In this document: piece after piece, positions 53,145 to 62,325 of the stretch
How the letters are laid out: each line of letters starts with the position of its first letter
How positions within the stretch are numbered: the first letter of the stretch is position 1
Translations under genes and position numbers: made by a program
Source: JBKCUK01 sp046318415
GTDB lineage: Bacteria > Pseudomonadota > Alphaproteobacteria > Caedimonadales > Caedimonadaceae
NCBI GenBank assembly: GCA_046318415.1
Contig: JBKCUK010000011.1
Location: 3,531 to 67,530 of the forward strand
Reading direction: 5' to 3'
DNA length: 64,000 bases
The notes under the pieces: generated by a model
What the model saw: the letters and a program-made list of their open reading frames with translations, nothing else
Told to the model about the DNA's origin: nothing
Database searches by the model: none

Positions 53145-56100
53145 TTGCGACACCTTTTGATACCCCTTCGCGCTTTGGCCAAAACCATCCTGATCCTCGG
53201 TTTGATGGTCGCGACTATTTTTGGGCTGATCATCGCAAGACTGTTACAAGGTCCTGTATCCCTTGAAGATTATAGTCCCCACATCCAAAAGGCGCTGCAA
53301 CGCGCCCTACCCCAAGCAGACGTTACCTTTCATCGTCCCCAGCTGGTTTGGGGCGGACTGAGCCAACCCCTTGAGATTACGGTGGAGGACGTTGATGTCC
53401 AATACCACAAAAATATGGAACTTAGGGCCAACGCACGCCAGCTGGGTGTTCATTTAGAATGGCTTCACCTTTTGATTGGCCAGGCGCGCATTAAAAGTCT
53501 CCGCCTCAGCCAACCGGTGATCCAAATCACAGGAGATATATACTTTCCTGATGCATCAAAATCTTCGGTATCACCCCTGTCGTGGCTGCCCAGTGGATCG
53601 AAACCTAAGTTCAAGGAATTGGTGATCGAGAAAGGGCAGGTGACTTTCCAGGCCCCGCAGATGAAAGCGCCCTTGGTGGTCGAGAATGTGGATTTGGATT
53701 TATATCGCAAGCGCTTTGGTATTCATCTTCATGCCGAAATCCACGTTGGACAGGCGCGACTCAGCAGCCAGATTGACCATTTGATGTGGCAAGACACATC
53801 GGATTTCAACCTTTCAATCCAAGATTTCCGGCCAGACCTTTTGGCGTCGCTCAGCCCTCAACTTAAAGACATGCTTCATTCCCTAGGAGGCCCAGAACCT
53901 GAGGCGTGGCAACATATGACCACACCCCTTTCCCTGACGGCAAAGCTCAAAATCCAAGAAAATGGACTACCCGAAGGTGGGCAGGCCGAATTAACCCTGA
54001 AATCGGGCACCGTTTTTATTCCTGACCTCATGGCAGAACCGGTTCCCATTCAGGGGGCTTATGCCCGTATGAACCTGGATCATCAACATATCCGCCTGAC
54101 CGAGGCTAAACTTATGGTTTCCCGCGGCCAAGCGCACGCCACCGGCGAAGGAGTATGGGATAGCGCGCAAAAACGCCTTACCATTACGTTACAGGCTAAG
54201 GGAAAAGATATTGCCCTGGATGATTTGCGTTTCTTGTGGCCAGCAAAACTTGCCCCCACCCCTTGGACCTGGGTGACACGGAATATCAAGGGGGGCCATG
54301 CCCCCTTTGCCACTCTGAATCTCAAAGCCAGCCTCACCCGCGATGACACCGGCTTCACTTTTGCCACGCACGATCTTCGCGGTGATATTGGCATTCACAA
54401 CGCCAACGTTCACTACATGCAAGGCATGCCTGTTGTGACCCAAGTCCACGGCGTGGCCCATTATGACCAGGCTAATTTTAATATCGACGTCTCCTCCGGG
54501 GTCACAATGGGCCTCGCTTTGAAACCATCCAAGGTGTTGATCTCAAAAATGGATGCGGAAGATCAACACATCCATCTGGAACTGGCTGTGGAGGGCCCCA
54601 TACGTGATGCCCTCAAAGTCATCGACTCACCGGCGCTTCGATATGCACAGATGTTGGGACTCAATCCCGAACACGTTGAAGGGTCAAGCGTCTCAAAAAC
54701 CATTTTAGACTTTCCCCTCAGCACGACCCTGACGCCCCGTGAAGTTAAAGTGGAAACCACCGCAACCTTACATCGCTTTGCCCTCAAGCAGCCCGTAGCC
54801 GCCCTGCCCTATGACCTGACGGAGAGCGAACTGTCACTGGAGGTGAACAATAGGGGTCTTATGGTTTCGGGCCAGGGACTTTACCACCAAACACCCATGC
54901 GCCTTCATTGGGAACGACTTTTTGATGATCGCGCCAAACAGCAGAGTAAATTGCGGGTAGAAACGTCTTTAACGCCAGGGGTGTTGCGACGTTTCAAGAT
55001 TGACGCAAGCTACATTAAATCTGGGGAAGTCCCCTTAAAACTCACCCTTCAGGAAAACTCTCAAGGACATGGGCTTCTTGAAGCCAAGGCGGACTTAACA
55101 CCTGCTAAAATCCACTTTCTTGGTTGGGAAAAAACTGAGAACGAGCCAGCACAGGCACTTTTGGCGCTATCGCTGAACAAGAGGTCCTTTGAGGGTATCC
55201 ATAAAGTCGAACTCAAGCAAAGCAATCAGACGCTTATCGAGGGAAGGGCGCTCACAGATCCTAAAACCGGGAAGTGGCAAGGGATTGACCTCCACCACAT
55301 CAAATTTGGCCCCAACGATATCCAAATGACCCTCATTCCCCACGAAACCCATTACGCCATGACTGTTAGGGGCCACGCCCTTGATTTGCAACAGTGGTTT
55401 CAAGAAGAGAAACAAGATCAACAGCTGACCTCTGCCTTTAAGGTTGACGCCAACGTGGCTAAAGTCCAATTGAGCCCCCAAGGCGCCCTCTATCAGACAA
55501 GCCTCAAAGCCTTTTATGATGGAAAGCGCACACAAAACCTACAATTCTCAGCAAAGCTGAAGGAAGCCAAAGACCATTATGTTCAAGCAAGCATCCAACC
55601 AAGTGAAACGGGGCGTGCCTTCAGCTTTTACACCAACAACGCGGGTGCCTCTCTTCGCGCTTTTGATATTTTAGATAACATCGCTTCGGGCGAGGCTATC
55701 GTCACGGCCACCAACAAAGATCAACAAGCTAACAGCCCATGGGAAGGTCGCATTTTATGCACCCACTTCCGCATCTTGCAGGCACCTCTGATCAGCCATC
55801 TCCTGACCCTGACATCACCCACCACCATCCTCAATATTCTGCGCTCAAAAGAGGGAATTGAGATGAGTGTTTATCGAAGCAAATTCAGCATGAACGATCG
55901 AATGCTCGATCTTCACAAAGGCCGCGGACATGGCTCATCGCTAGGTTTTACACTAAGAGGCCATGTGAACCGTGCCATGAAGACGCTGGATCTTCACGGT
56001 ACCATTATTCCGGCGTATGCCCTGAATACCTTAATTTCGAAGATTCCCCTGATTGGCAGCTTGATTACCGGCGGCCGACACGAAGGATTATGGGCGGTGA

Positions 56101-56273
56101 ATTATCATATTTCAGGCCCAAGCTCGGACCCGCAGGCATCGGTCAATCCGCTCTCGGCCCTGACCCCGGGCATCATCCGGCGCATTTTTGAACCAACACC
56201 AGAGGAATCTATGACCGAAGGTGAAGAAGAGGAGGACCTCGAAGAGGCTTCCAACCCCAGCGAGGGACGTTAA
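53145..56273 (+). CDS. YhdP/AsmA-like inner-membrane protein (DUF3971)
   Basis: The 1042-residue product has an N-terminal membrane helix (TILILGLMVATIFGLIIA). The periplasmic body is long and beta-rich, with an AsmA-like N-terminal domain (SLEDYSPHIQKALQRALP, VEDVDVQY) and the AsmA-like C-terminal end (LTPGIIRRIFEP). YhdP-type proteins are thought to form a bridge that moves phospholipids to the outer membrane. The start is TTG at 53145 behind GGAAAG. The tail is a run of Glu/Asp residues. It is divergent from bcp. Confidence 0.85.
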   Translation: MRHLLIPLRALAKTILILGLMVATIFGLIIARLLQGPVSLEDYSPHIQKALQRALPQADVTFHRPQLVWGGLSQPLEITVEDVDVQYHKNMELRANARQLGVHLEWLHLLIGQARIKSLRLSQPVIQITGDIYFPDASKSSVSPLSWLPSGSKPKFKELVIEKGQVTFQAPQMKAPLVVENVDLDLYRKRFGIHLHAEIHVGQARLSSQIDHLMWQDTSDFNLSIQDFRPDLLASLSPQLKDMLHSLGGPEPEAWQHMTTPLSLTAKLKIQENGLPEGGQAELTLKSGTVFIPDLMAEPVPIQGAYARMNLDHQHIRLTEAKLMVSRGQAHATGEGVWDSAQKRLTITLQAKGKDIALDDLRFLWPAKLAPTPWTWVTRNIKGGHAPFATLNLKASLTRDDTGFTFATHDLRGDIGIHNANVHYMQGMPVVTQVHGVAHYDQANFNIDVSSGVTMGLALKPSKVLISKMDAEDQHIHLELAVEGPIRDALKVIDSPALRYAQMLGLNPEHVEGSSVSKTILDFPLSTTLTPREVKVETTATLHRFALKQPVAALPYDLTESELSLEVNNRGLMVSGQGLYHQTPMRLHWERLFDDRAKQQSKLRVETSLTPGVLRRFKIDASYIKSGEVPLKLTLQENSQGHGLLEAKADLTPAKIHFLGWEKTENEPAQALLALSLNKRSFEGIHKVELKQSNQTLIEGRALTDPKTGKWQGIDLHHIKFGPNDIQMTLIPHETHYAMTVRGHALDLQQWFQEEKQDQQLTSAFKVDANVAKVQLSPQGALYQTSLKAFYDGKRTQNLQFSAKLKEAKDHYVQASIQPSETGRAFSFYTNNAGASLRAFDILDNIASGEAIVTATNKDQQANSPWEGRILCTHFRILQAPLISHLLTLTSPTTILNILRSKEGIEMSVYRSKFSMNDRMLDLHKGRGHGSSLGFTLRGHVNRAMKTLDLHGTIIPAYALNTLISKIPLIGSLITGGRHEGLWAVNYHISGPSSDPQASVNPLSALTPGIIRRIFEPTPEESMTEGEEEEDLEEASNPSEGR

Positions 56274-56364
56274 ATCCTCTCCTTATTCCGCTGATTTTAA
56301 TCTTGCACCTCAAAAAGATTACTGTAACATAAATCTTATATGCAACGTGGGAGGGAGCACTGAA

Positions 56365-56835
56365 GTGGCAGTCATTGCCTTTAAAAACCGCAGCAAGCAA
56401 TTACCCCTTCCAAGAATACCACAGCCCATCGCGTTAGGGGCGACGAGAGGCGCCCTGCCCTTGGTCGAGCACCTTGTGCCGGCAGGCGTTCCCATGCCGG
56501 CCAATGATGCAGGAAGTGGTTCGCTTGATCTTAATCATTATGTGGCCTCGTCCAGCCATGAGGCACCCATGGCTTTTTCCATTCAAGACGCGGCGATGGA
56601 AGATTCTGGCCTGGGGCCTGGTGATGTGGCCATCATCGACCGATTCTCACGCCCCCAAGATGGCGCTCTTGTCTTAGTGCGCAACGGTAAAAATTACCTG
56701 GTGAGACGCTTCTTTCGCAGTGGTCATGAATGGCTGTTCTATGCAGATGATCCTGCCATCGTGGCCTTATCTTCAGAATGCAACCAGGATCTTGAAGTCA
56801 TAGGCGTTGTCACCCATACCATCAAGCGCCTGTAG
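56365..56835 (+). CDS. UmuD-like S24-family protein lacking the catalytic Ser-Lys dyad
   Basis: From GTG 56365 (GGGAGG ten bases upstream) a 156-residue protein aligns along its length with UmuD: LPLVEHLVPAGVPMPANDAG over the cleavage-site region (UmuD LVQCGFPSPA), LDLNHYV, GPGDVAIIDR, NGKNYLVRRFF and VIGVVTHTIKRL. The nucleophile position (UmuD GDSM) reads QDAAM, with Ala76-Ala77 and no Ser. The general-base Lys (UmuD TVKKL) is Arg114. An Ala40-Gly41 cleavage-type bond is present. It should not self-process. No umuC or DNA polymerase gene is adjacent. It may be a decoy partner, a regulator or a chaperone-like relative. It starts 91 bases after the YhdP-like gene. Confidence 0.75.
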   Translation: MAVIAFKNRSKQLPLPRIPQPIALGATRGALPLVEHLVPAGVPMPANDAGSGSLDLNHYVASSSHEAPMAFSIQDAAMEDSGLGPGDVAIIDRFSRPQDGALVLVRNGKNYLVRRFFRSGHEWLFYADDPAIVALSSECNQDLEVIGVVTHTIKRL

Positions 56836-56856
56836 AGTAGCTTCCCAGCAATCTAC

Positions 56857-56895
56857 TTGACAAAAATTGACTGAGTTACTAGTTGAATATAGCAA
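56857..56895 (+). promoter_or_regulatory. Possible promoter of def-fmt-truA
   Basis: TTGACA at 56857 and a second TTGACT a few bases on are followed by AT-rich sequence with TATAG-like elements about 33 bases downstream. Spacing is not ideal, so this is tentative. Confidence 0.35.
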
Positions 56896-56998
56896 TGAAA
56901 TAGTTTTTTCTGCAGATAACTGGTCGACTTTCTTATATTCTTATTGTATTCGTCCGGAAATTTGCAGTTGATCAACGAAGGCTGGAAAGTCGTATCCT

Positions 56999-57520
56999 AT
57001 GGCTCTGAGAACCGTATTGAAAGTTCCTGATCCGCGCTTGCGCATTAAGGCCGCACCCGTGGCCAGCGTTGATGATCGCGTGCGCCTTTTAATGGACGAT
57101 ATGTTGGAGACCATGTACCACGAGGACGGCATGGGCCTTGCCGCAACCCAGATTGGCATCTCACAGCGTGTGATTGTGATTCATATCCCGGGCGGATCAG
57201 ATACCAAAATTTATAAGATCGCCAATCCTGAAATTTTGTGGCATTCACCGGAAACAGCGGCTCTTGAGGAAGCCTGCCTTTCCGTGCCTGCACAGTCGGC
57301 GTCTGTCATCCGCGCAGCTGAAGTCAAGGTGCAGTATTTGGACGAAAATAATCACCCGCAAGAAATGCACGCCAAGGGACTTTTGGCAGCCTGCATTCAA
57401 CATGAAATCGACCACCTGGACGGCAAGCTTTTTGTGGACCATCTCTCTCAGCTCAAACGCAGCATGCTGCTCCAGCGGGCGCAAAAACAGGCACGATTGC
57501 AAAAGGCTTATCGCCCATGA
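56999..57520 (+). CDS. def: Peptide deformylase
   Basis: The enzyme removes the formyl group from nascent N-terminal Met. The 173-residue product has motif 1 GMGLAATQIG, motif 2 EACLSVP (Cys93, a metal ligand; Ala replaces the Gly of the usual EGCLS) and motif 3 QHEIDHLDG (His135, Glu136, His139). The fmt gene overlaps its stop by 4 bp, giving the classic def-fmt pair. Confidence 0.96.
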   Translation: MALRTVLKVPDPRLRIKAAPVASVDDRVRLLMDDMLETMYHEDGMGLAATQIGISQRVIVIHIPGGSDTKIYKIANPEILWHSPETAALEEACLSVPAQSASVIRAAEVKVQYLDENNHPQEMHAKGLLAACIQHEIDHLDGKLFVDHLSQLKRSMLLQRAQKQARLQKAYRP

Positions 57521-58449
57521 GCCTACGTATTATCTTCATGGGCACACCCGACTTCTCGGTGCCTGCCCTGAAGACCTTGTTGGAGAGTGGCCACACCATT
57601 GTCGGTGTTTACTGTCAGCCCCCTAAACCAGCGGGCCGCGGCTTACAGCTGAAAAAATCCGCAGTCCATACCTTTGCCGAGTCGCTGGGCCTCCCTGTTT
57701 TCACACCCAAGACCCTGCGCGCAGAAGACTCTCAACAACAGTTTACTGCTCTCAACGCCGATGTGGCTGTGGTTGTTGCCTATGGGCTTCTGCTTCCAAA
57801 GCCCATATTAGAAGCCCCCCGCGAGGGATGCATCAACATTCACGGCTCACTTCTACCTCGTTGGCGTGGCGCTGCCCCCATTCAGCGTGCGCTGCTTGCG
57901 GGCGATACTGAGACGGGCATTACTACCATGCGCATGGACGAAGGCCTGGATACCGGCCCCATGCTGCTTAAAGCAGCAACGTCGATTACTGAGGTCGATA
58001 CAGCGCAAACACTGCATGATCGACTGAGCCTGATAGGTGCGGCGCTCATTCAAGAAACGTTATTGCTTTTGGAACAAAAGCAACTGGTCAGCACTCCGCA
58101 ACCTTGTGAGGGCGTCACCTACGCTGCCAAATTGACCAGGTCCGACAGCCTCTTAGACTGGAGCCAAGATGCTCATGCGCTCCATCGCCAATATCGTGCC
58201 CTCCATCCATGGCCCGGCATTCACTTTGGCTACGAAGGGGAAGAGATCAAAGTCTTGCATTTAGAGAAGGTAGAGGGCAGCGGCACGCCTGGCCAGATTC
58301 TTTCACCCGATCTTTGCGTGGCCTGTGGTGAGGGTGCTGTGCGCCTTGTTAAAGTGCAGCGCCCTGGAAAGACAGCCGTGTCTGGCGCCGACTTTATGAA
58401 TGGTATGCGCCTCAAGCGCGGAGACTCCCTTAATCGTGCCGCGCTATAA
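57517..58449 (+). CDS. fmt: Methionyl-tRNA formyltransferase
   Basis: The enzyme formylates initiator Met-tRNA. The 310-residue product has MGTPDFSVPAL, the YGLLLPKPIL region, the folate-site NIHGSLLPRWRGAAPIQRA with catalytic Asn and His, and MDEGLDTGPML. The C-terminal OB-like domain starts around residue 205. Its start overlaps def (ATGA), and truA begins inside its last codons. Confidence 0.97.
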   Translation: MSLRIIFMGTPDFSVPALKTLLESGHTIVGVYCQPPKPAGRGLQLKKSAVHTFAESLGLPVFTPKTLRAEDSQQQFTALNADVAVVVAYGLLLPKPILEAPREGCINIHGSLLPRWRGAAPIQRALLAGDTETGITTMRMDEGLDTGPMLLKAATSITEVDTAQTLHDRLSLIGAALIQETLLLLEQKQLVSTPQPCEGVTYAAKLTRSDSLLDWSQDAHALHRQYRALHPWPGIHFGYEGEEIKVLHLEKVEGSGTPGQILSPDLCVACGEGAVRLVKVQRPGKTAVSGADFMNGMRLKRGDSLNRAAL

Positions 58450-59176
58450 ACTGGTCCTTGAGTATGATGGACGTCCCTTTGTTGGCTGGCAACGTCAAGC
58501 CAATGGGCTGGCCGTTCAACAGGTCGTTGAAGAGGGTTTCTACCAATTTTGCGGCATTATGCCGACGATTCACGCCGCAGGACGCACCGATGCAGGGGTC
58601 CATGCGAAAGGTCAAGTAATCCATGTAGATCTGGAAAAAAGTTTTGAGACCCATCGTATCCGTGAAGCCCTTAATTATCATATGCGTCCCCATCCTGTGG
58701 TTTGCCTCTCCGCTGAAGAGGTGGGCCCAGATTTTCATGCCCGTTTTTCTGCGCTCAGTCGCGCCTATCTCTACCGTATTCTCAACCGAGCAGCTCCGCC
58801 CGCCATTGAGAAGGGTCTTGTTTGGCATGTGCCACAAGCACTGGACGTTGACAAAATGCATCAAGCCGCTCAAGCGTTTGTGGGCACCCATGACTTTACG
58901 TCCTTTCGCGCCAGCCAATGCCAGGCGAGTTCACCTCTGAAATCCCTTGAAATTTTCACCGTTAAAAATGCAGAGCATGAAGTTCATTTTTATGTGAAAG
59001 CGCGCTCCTTTTTACATCATCAAGTGCGCAATATGGTCGGCACCCTGGTGTTGGTTGGAAAAGGAAAATGGATGATCGATGACGTTGGATTTGCTCTTGC
59101 CGCCAAAAGCCGTGCCGCCGCAGGTCCTACAGCGCCTGCGGAAGGGTTGTATTTTCTTGAAGCACGGTATGCGTAA
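58436..59176 (+). CDS. truA: tRNA pseudouridine(38-40) synthase
   Basis: TruA isomerises U38-U40 in tRNA anticodon arms. The product is 246 residues from GTG 58436, which places the family N-terminus PRYKLVLEYDG right at the start; an earlier ATG at 58400 would add 12 unmatched residues. The catalytic Asp is in AAGRTDAGVHAKGQV, and RSFLHHQVRNMVG is the conserved C-terminal motif. It overlaps fmt by 14 bases as the third gene of def-fmt-truA. Confidence 0.96.
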   Translation: MPRYKLVLEYDGRPFVGWQRQANGLAVQQVVEEGFYQFCGIMPTIHAAGRTDAGVHAKGQVIHVDLEKSFETHRIREALNYHMRPHPVVCLSAEEVGPDFHARFSALSRAYLYRILNRAAPPAIEKGLVWHVPQALDVDKMHQAAQAFVGTHDFTSFRASQCQASSPLKSLEIFTVKNAEHEVHFYVKARSFLHHQVRNMVGTLVLVGKGKWMIDDVGFALAAKSRAAAGPTAPAEGLYFLEARYA

Positions 59177-59526
59177 AGCCGTAAAACGTGGATTCGATGG
59201 GTATATTACTTTAAAAAAGACAGTAGTGAGACTTATGATTAATTCCTTGCCCAGAGCACAAGGTCTCCCCAAGCATTACCTGTCTCGGTTTGGTTGATTG
59301 CGGTGAAAAAATACTTGAGTCCACACGTGAACGTGCAAAACCAAGCAATCACTAACACCACATCAAAACCTGCTATTAAGAACCGACTTGGGATGATTTC
59401 CTTTGCCACGTTTACAACATAATCGTGGATACGCACACTAAAAATCATTTGCAATAAATCGGTAGGGATGTTTTTTTTAGGATCATCCAAAGAAAACTGT
59501 CTATTTCATATTGAGGTTTGCTGCAA
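59177..59526. other. Gene-free stretch before gmd
   Basis: A minus-strand frame at 59239-59490 would encode 83 residues with one hydrophobic stretch but has no ribosome binding site; I do not accept it. Promoter signals for gmd are not clear. GAGG lies ten bases before the ATG at 59527. Confidence 0.4.
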
Positions 59527-60567
59527 ATGCACCAAAAAACAGCTCTTGTTACCGGCATCACTGGCCAAGATGGCGCCTATCTTGCTGAATTACTCTTGCA
59601 AAAAAATTACAAAGTGATCGGCACCTACCGACGCACTAGCTCAACGAATTTCTGGCGCATCGAGGAACTGGGCATCCAAAACCACGACAACCTGGTCTTG
59701 GAAGAATATGACCTCCTTGACTCAGGCAACGCCATTCGCCTGTGCAGTAAATATCAGCCTGACGAGGTCTATAATCTCGCCGCCCAAAGCTTCGTTGGCG
59801 TGTCTTTCGAACAGCCACTGGCAACCGCACAGATGACAGGTTCAGGCGCGCTCAATTTGCTTGAAGCCATTCGCATTGTGAATCCCAAAATCAAATTCTA
59901 TCAAGCGGGCACTTCTGAATTGTACGGCAAGGTGCAGGCCATTCCCCAAGACGAACAAACTCCGTTTTATCCCAGAAGCCCTTATGCTGTTGCAAAGCTG
60001 TTCGCCCACTGGGCCACCATTAATTATCGAGAATCTTATGATCTGTTTGCCGTTTGTGGGATTTTATTTAATCATGAGTCGCCCTTGCGAGGCCAAGAGT
60101 TCGTCACCCGCAAAATTACGTCAAACGTTGCACGGATTGTGAACGGCAATCGCGCTCCCCTTGAGTTAGGAAATTTAGATGCGCAGCGCGATTGGGGCTA
60201 TGCGAAGGACTATGTGGAGGGCATGTGGCGCATGCTGCAACATAAAGAGGCAGACACCTTTGTCCTGGCGACCAATAAAACCTGGTCGATTCGACAGTTT
60301 GTTGATCTTGCTTTCACTGCTGCCGGTATCCACCTAGACTGGCACGGAAAAGAAGCAGATGAAGTTGGTCGCGACACAAAAACCGGTGAGATTCTTGTAA
60401 AAATTAATCCACGCTTTTATCGCCCAGCCGAGGTAGAATTGCTCATTGGTAATCCACAGAAAGCCGAAAAAGCCCTCGGATGGCAGCCTAAAACAACCCT
60501 AGAAGAACTCTGCCAAATGATGGTCGAGGCTGATATCAGGCGTGTGCGAGAGAACCGCTGTTTTTAA
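59527..60567 (+). CDS. gmd: GDP-mannose 4,6-dehydratase
   Basis: Gmd converts GDP-mannose to GDP-4-keto-6-deoxymannose, the entry to GDP-rhamnose, GDP-fucose and related sugars. It is 346 residues from ATG 59527; a TTG three codons earlier is disfavoured by its position against GAGG. The NADP motif is VTGITGQDGAYLAELLL, and GTSELYGKVQ with YPRSPYAVAKLFAHW supplies the catalytic Ser/Thr, Tyr and Lys. NHESPLRGQEFVTRKIT is diagnostic of Gmd. The next gene, 13 bases on, is the reductase. Confidence 0.96.
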   Translation: MHQKTALVTGITGQDGAYLAELLLQKNYKVIGTYRRTSSTNFWRIEELGIQNHDNLVLEEYDLLDSGNAIRLCSKYQPDEVYNLAAQSFVGVSFEQPLATAQMTGSGALNLLEAIRIVNPKIKFYQAGTSELYGKVQAIPQDEQTPFYPRSPYAVAKLFAHWATINYRESYDLFAVCGILFNHESPLRGQEFVTRKITSNVARIVNGNRAPLELGNLDAQRDWGYAKDYVEGMWRMLQHKEADTFVLATNKTWSIRQFVDLAFTAAGIHLDWHGKEADEVGRDTKTGEILVKINPRFYRPAEVELLIGNPQKAEKALGWQPKTTLEELCQMMVEADIRRVRENRCF

Positions 60568-60580
60568 GAAAGAGCACCAT

Positions 60581-61426
60581 ATGCGCGTCGTTGTCACAGG
60601 AAGCAAAGGGTTCACAGGTCACCACCTGATGTCCCTTTTAGCAAAAAAAGCATTTGACGCGCTCCCTTTAACCAGTGACCTAACCGATGCCCAGGCTGTT
60701 CTGGATGAAATGCAGCATCTTAAACCCGAAGTTGTGATTCATCTGGCGGGCCTGACTTATGTTCCTACAGCAGATGATATAGAGACTTACCGGGTTAATT
60801 CCATAGGCTCGGACAACCTGCTGAAGGCCTGCAAAGCCCAGGCTAAGACGATTAAGAAGGTTATTCTGGGAAGCTCGAGCAATGTTTATGGAAGAACAGC
60901 TGGCCTCCTGGATGAGGCAACGCCACCAGCACCCATCAACCATTATGGCTGCTCAAAGTTGGCAATGGAGTTCATCGCGAAGACGTATCAGGATTTTTTT
61001 GAGGTCGTCATCACGCGCCCCTTCAACTACACCGGTGTTGGGCAAGGTATCCAATTTCTCCTTGCTAAAATTGTCGACCATTTCGCGCGGCAAGCACCGG
61101 TCATTCATCTCGGGAACACAGAAATCGCGCGGGATTTTTCGGACGTGCGCTGGATTGCAGAGGCCTATGTGCATTTGGCACAGAACACCGACGCACGCGG
61201 AATTTACAATCTCTGCTCCTCGCAAGCGACCAGCATTCGCAATATTATTGAGATCTTGAGCACGTTAACAGGCCACAACATCGACATCGTTGTGGATCAG
61301 AACCTCGTCCGCTCCAATGACATTGCCTATCAAGTTGGCTCAAACAAGCGTCTGTGCAGCACATTTAATATCCCCCCCATCCCGCTCACCCAGACCTTTG
61401 AATGGATGCTGGAGCACCATCGCTAA
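60581..61426 (+). CDS. NAD-dependent 4-keto-6-deoxysugar reductase (Rmd-like)
   Basis: This is a short-chain (extended SDR) enzyme of 281 residues from ATG 60581. It has VTGSKGFTGHHLMSLL (NADP loop), VVIHLAGLTYVPTADD, SSSNVYG and YGCSKLAMEF (catalytic Tyr/Lys), and RPFNYTGVGQG. Paired with gmd it most likely makes GDP-D-rhamnose (Rmd) from the keto sugar; the fucose synthase alternative (Fcl) has different conserved signatures. The extended in-frame start at 60542 would overlap gmd and is rejected. The product would feed a surface glycan, perhaps exported by the ABC pair at 21695-23256. Confidence 0.87.
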   Translation: MRVVVTGSKGFTGHHLMSLLAKKAFDALPLTSDLTDAQAVLDEMQHLKPEVVIHLAGLTYVPTADDIETYRVNSIGSDNLLKACKAQAKTIKKVILGSSSNVYGRTAGLLDEATPPAPINHYGCSKLAMEFIAKTYQDFFEVVITRPFNYTGVGQGIQFLLAKIVDHFARQAPVIHLGNTEIARDFSDVRWIAEAYVHLAQNTDARGIYNLCSSQATSIRNIIEILSTLTGHNIDIVVDQNLVRSNDIAYQVGSNKRLCSTFNIPPIPLTQTFEWMLEHHR

Positions 61427-61502
61427 TCCTGCATTAACCTTTCCTTCAAAGAAATGGGTCTATAGTTAATCTACAGACACTTTCGACACGCAGGAGAGAC
61501 AC

Positions 61503-62282
61503 ATGCTGAAAGGTAAGTCGGCTGTCATCACAGGCTCTACCAGTGGCATTGGACTTGGTATTGCAGAAGTTTTAGCGCAACAAGGCGCCAACATTATTCT
61601 CAACGGTTTTGGCGAGCCAGATCAAATAAAAGCCACGCAAAAGCAGTTGGAAGGCTACGGCGTTCAAACCCACTACATTGCCGCAGACCTGATGAAGCCA
61701 GAAGAAAATCAACGCCTCATCGACGAGGCAGCGCAGCATTTTGGCAGCGTCGATATCTTGGTTAACAACGCGGGCATCCAGCATGTGGCCAAGGTTGAGG
61801 ATTTTCCGCTGGAAAAATGGCAGCAAATTCTGGATCTCAATCTCTCGGCGGCGTTTTGGGCGATGCAGCGGGCCCTCCCCCTCATGCGCCAGCAGAACTG
61901 GGGACGCATTATCAATATCGCCAGCGCCCACGGTCTTGTGGCATCCAGCGAAAAAGCAGCTTATGTGGCTGCCAAGCATGGCTTGGTGGGACTGACCAAA
62001 GTGGTGGCCCTAGAGACAGCTGAATCTGGCATAACCTGTAATGCCATTTGTCCCGGATGGGTGCTGACCCCTTTGGTCGAGAAGCAAATCGAAGCCCGCA
62101 TGACCTCGCAAAACCTCAGCCGCGAAGCAGCCACCCGGGATCTATTAGCTGAAAAACAGCCCACCTTGCGCTTTGTAAGACCCGAAGACATCGGTGGGCT
62201 GGTGGCGTTTTTGTGTAGCCCCGCCGCCGATACCATGACGGGCACTGCATTACCTGTTGATGGCGCATGGACAGCACGCTAA
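61503..62282 (+). CDS. bdhA: 3-Hydroxybutyrate dehydrogenase
   Basis: This cytoplasmic SDR enzyme interconverts 3-hydroxybutyrate and acetoacetate, as in polyhydroxybutyrate use. The 259-residue product has VITGSTSGIGLGIA (NAD), NNAGIQHVAKVEDF, the catalytic Ser and Tyr-x3-Lys (IASAHGLVAS, AAYVAAKHGLVG), CPGWVLTPLVEKQI and the end GTALPVDGAWTA. The QHV and PGWVxTPLVxxQI segments are the bdhA hallmark. AGGAGAG lies upstream. No polyhydroxyalkanoate synthase is seen nearby. Confidence 0.93.
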   Translation: MLKGKSAVITGSTSGIGLGIAEVLAQQGANIILNGFGEPDQIKATQKQLEGYGVQTHYIAADLMKPEENQRLIDEAAQHFGSVDILVNNAGIQHVAKVEDFPLEKWQQILDLNLSAAFWAMQRALPLMRQQNWGRIINIASAHGLVASSEKAAYVAAKHGLVGLTKVVALETAESGITCNAICPGWVLTPLVEKQIEARMTSQNLSREAATRDLLAEKQPTLRFVRPEDIGGLVAFLCSPAADTMTGTALPVDGAWTAR

Positions 62283-62325
62283 AACCATGGGATGATCCCG
62301 TGGTTTTCAGGAAAGGAATGGTAGC

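Noticed and set aside
59239..59490. Minus-strand frame of 83 residues with a hydrophobic stretch ahead of gmd
   Set aside because: No ribosome binding site and no supporting context. Kept only as a remote possibility.
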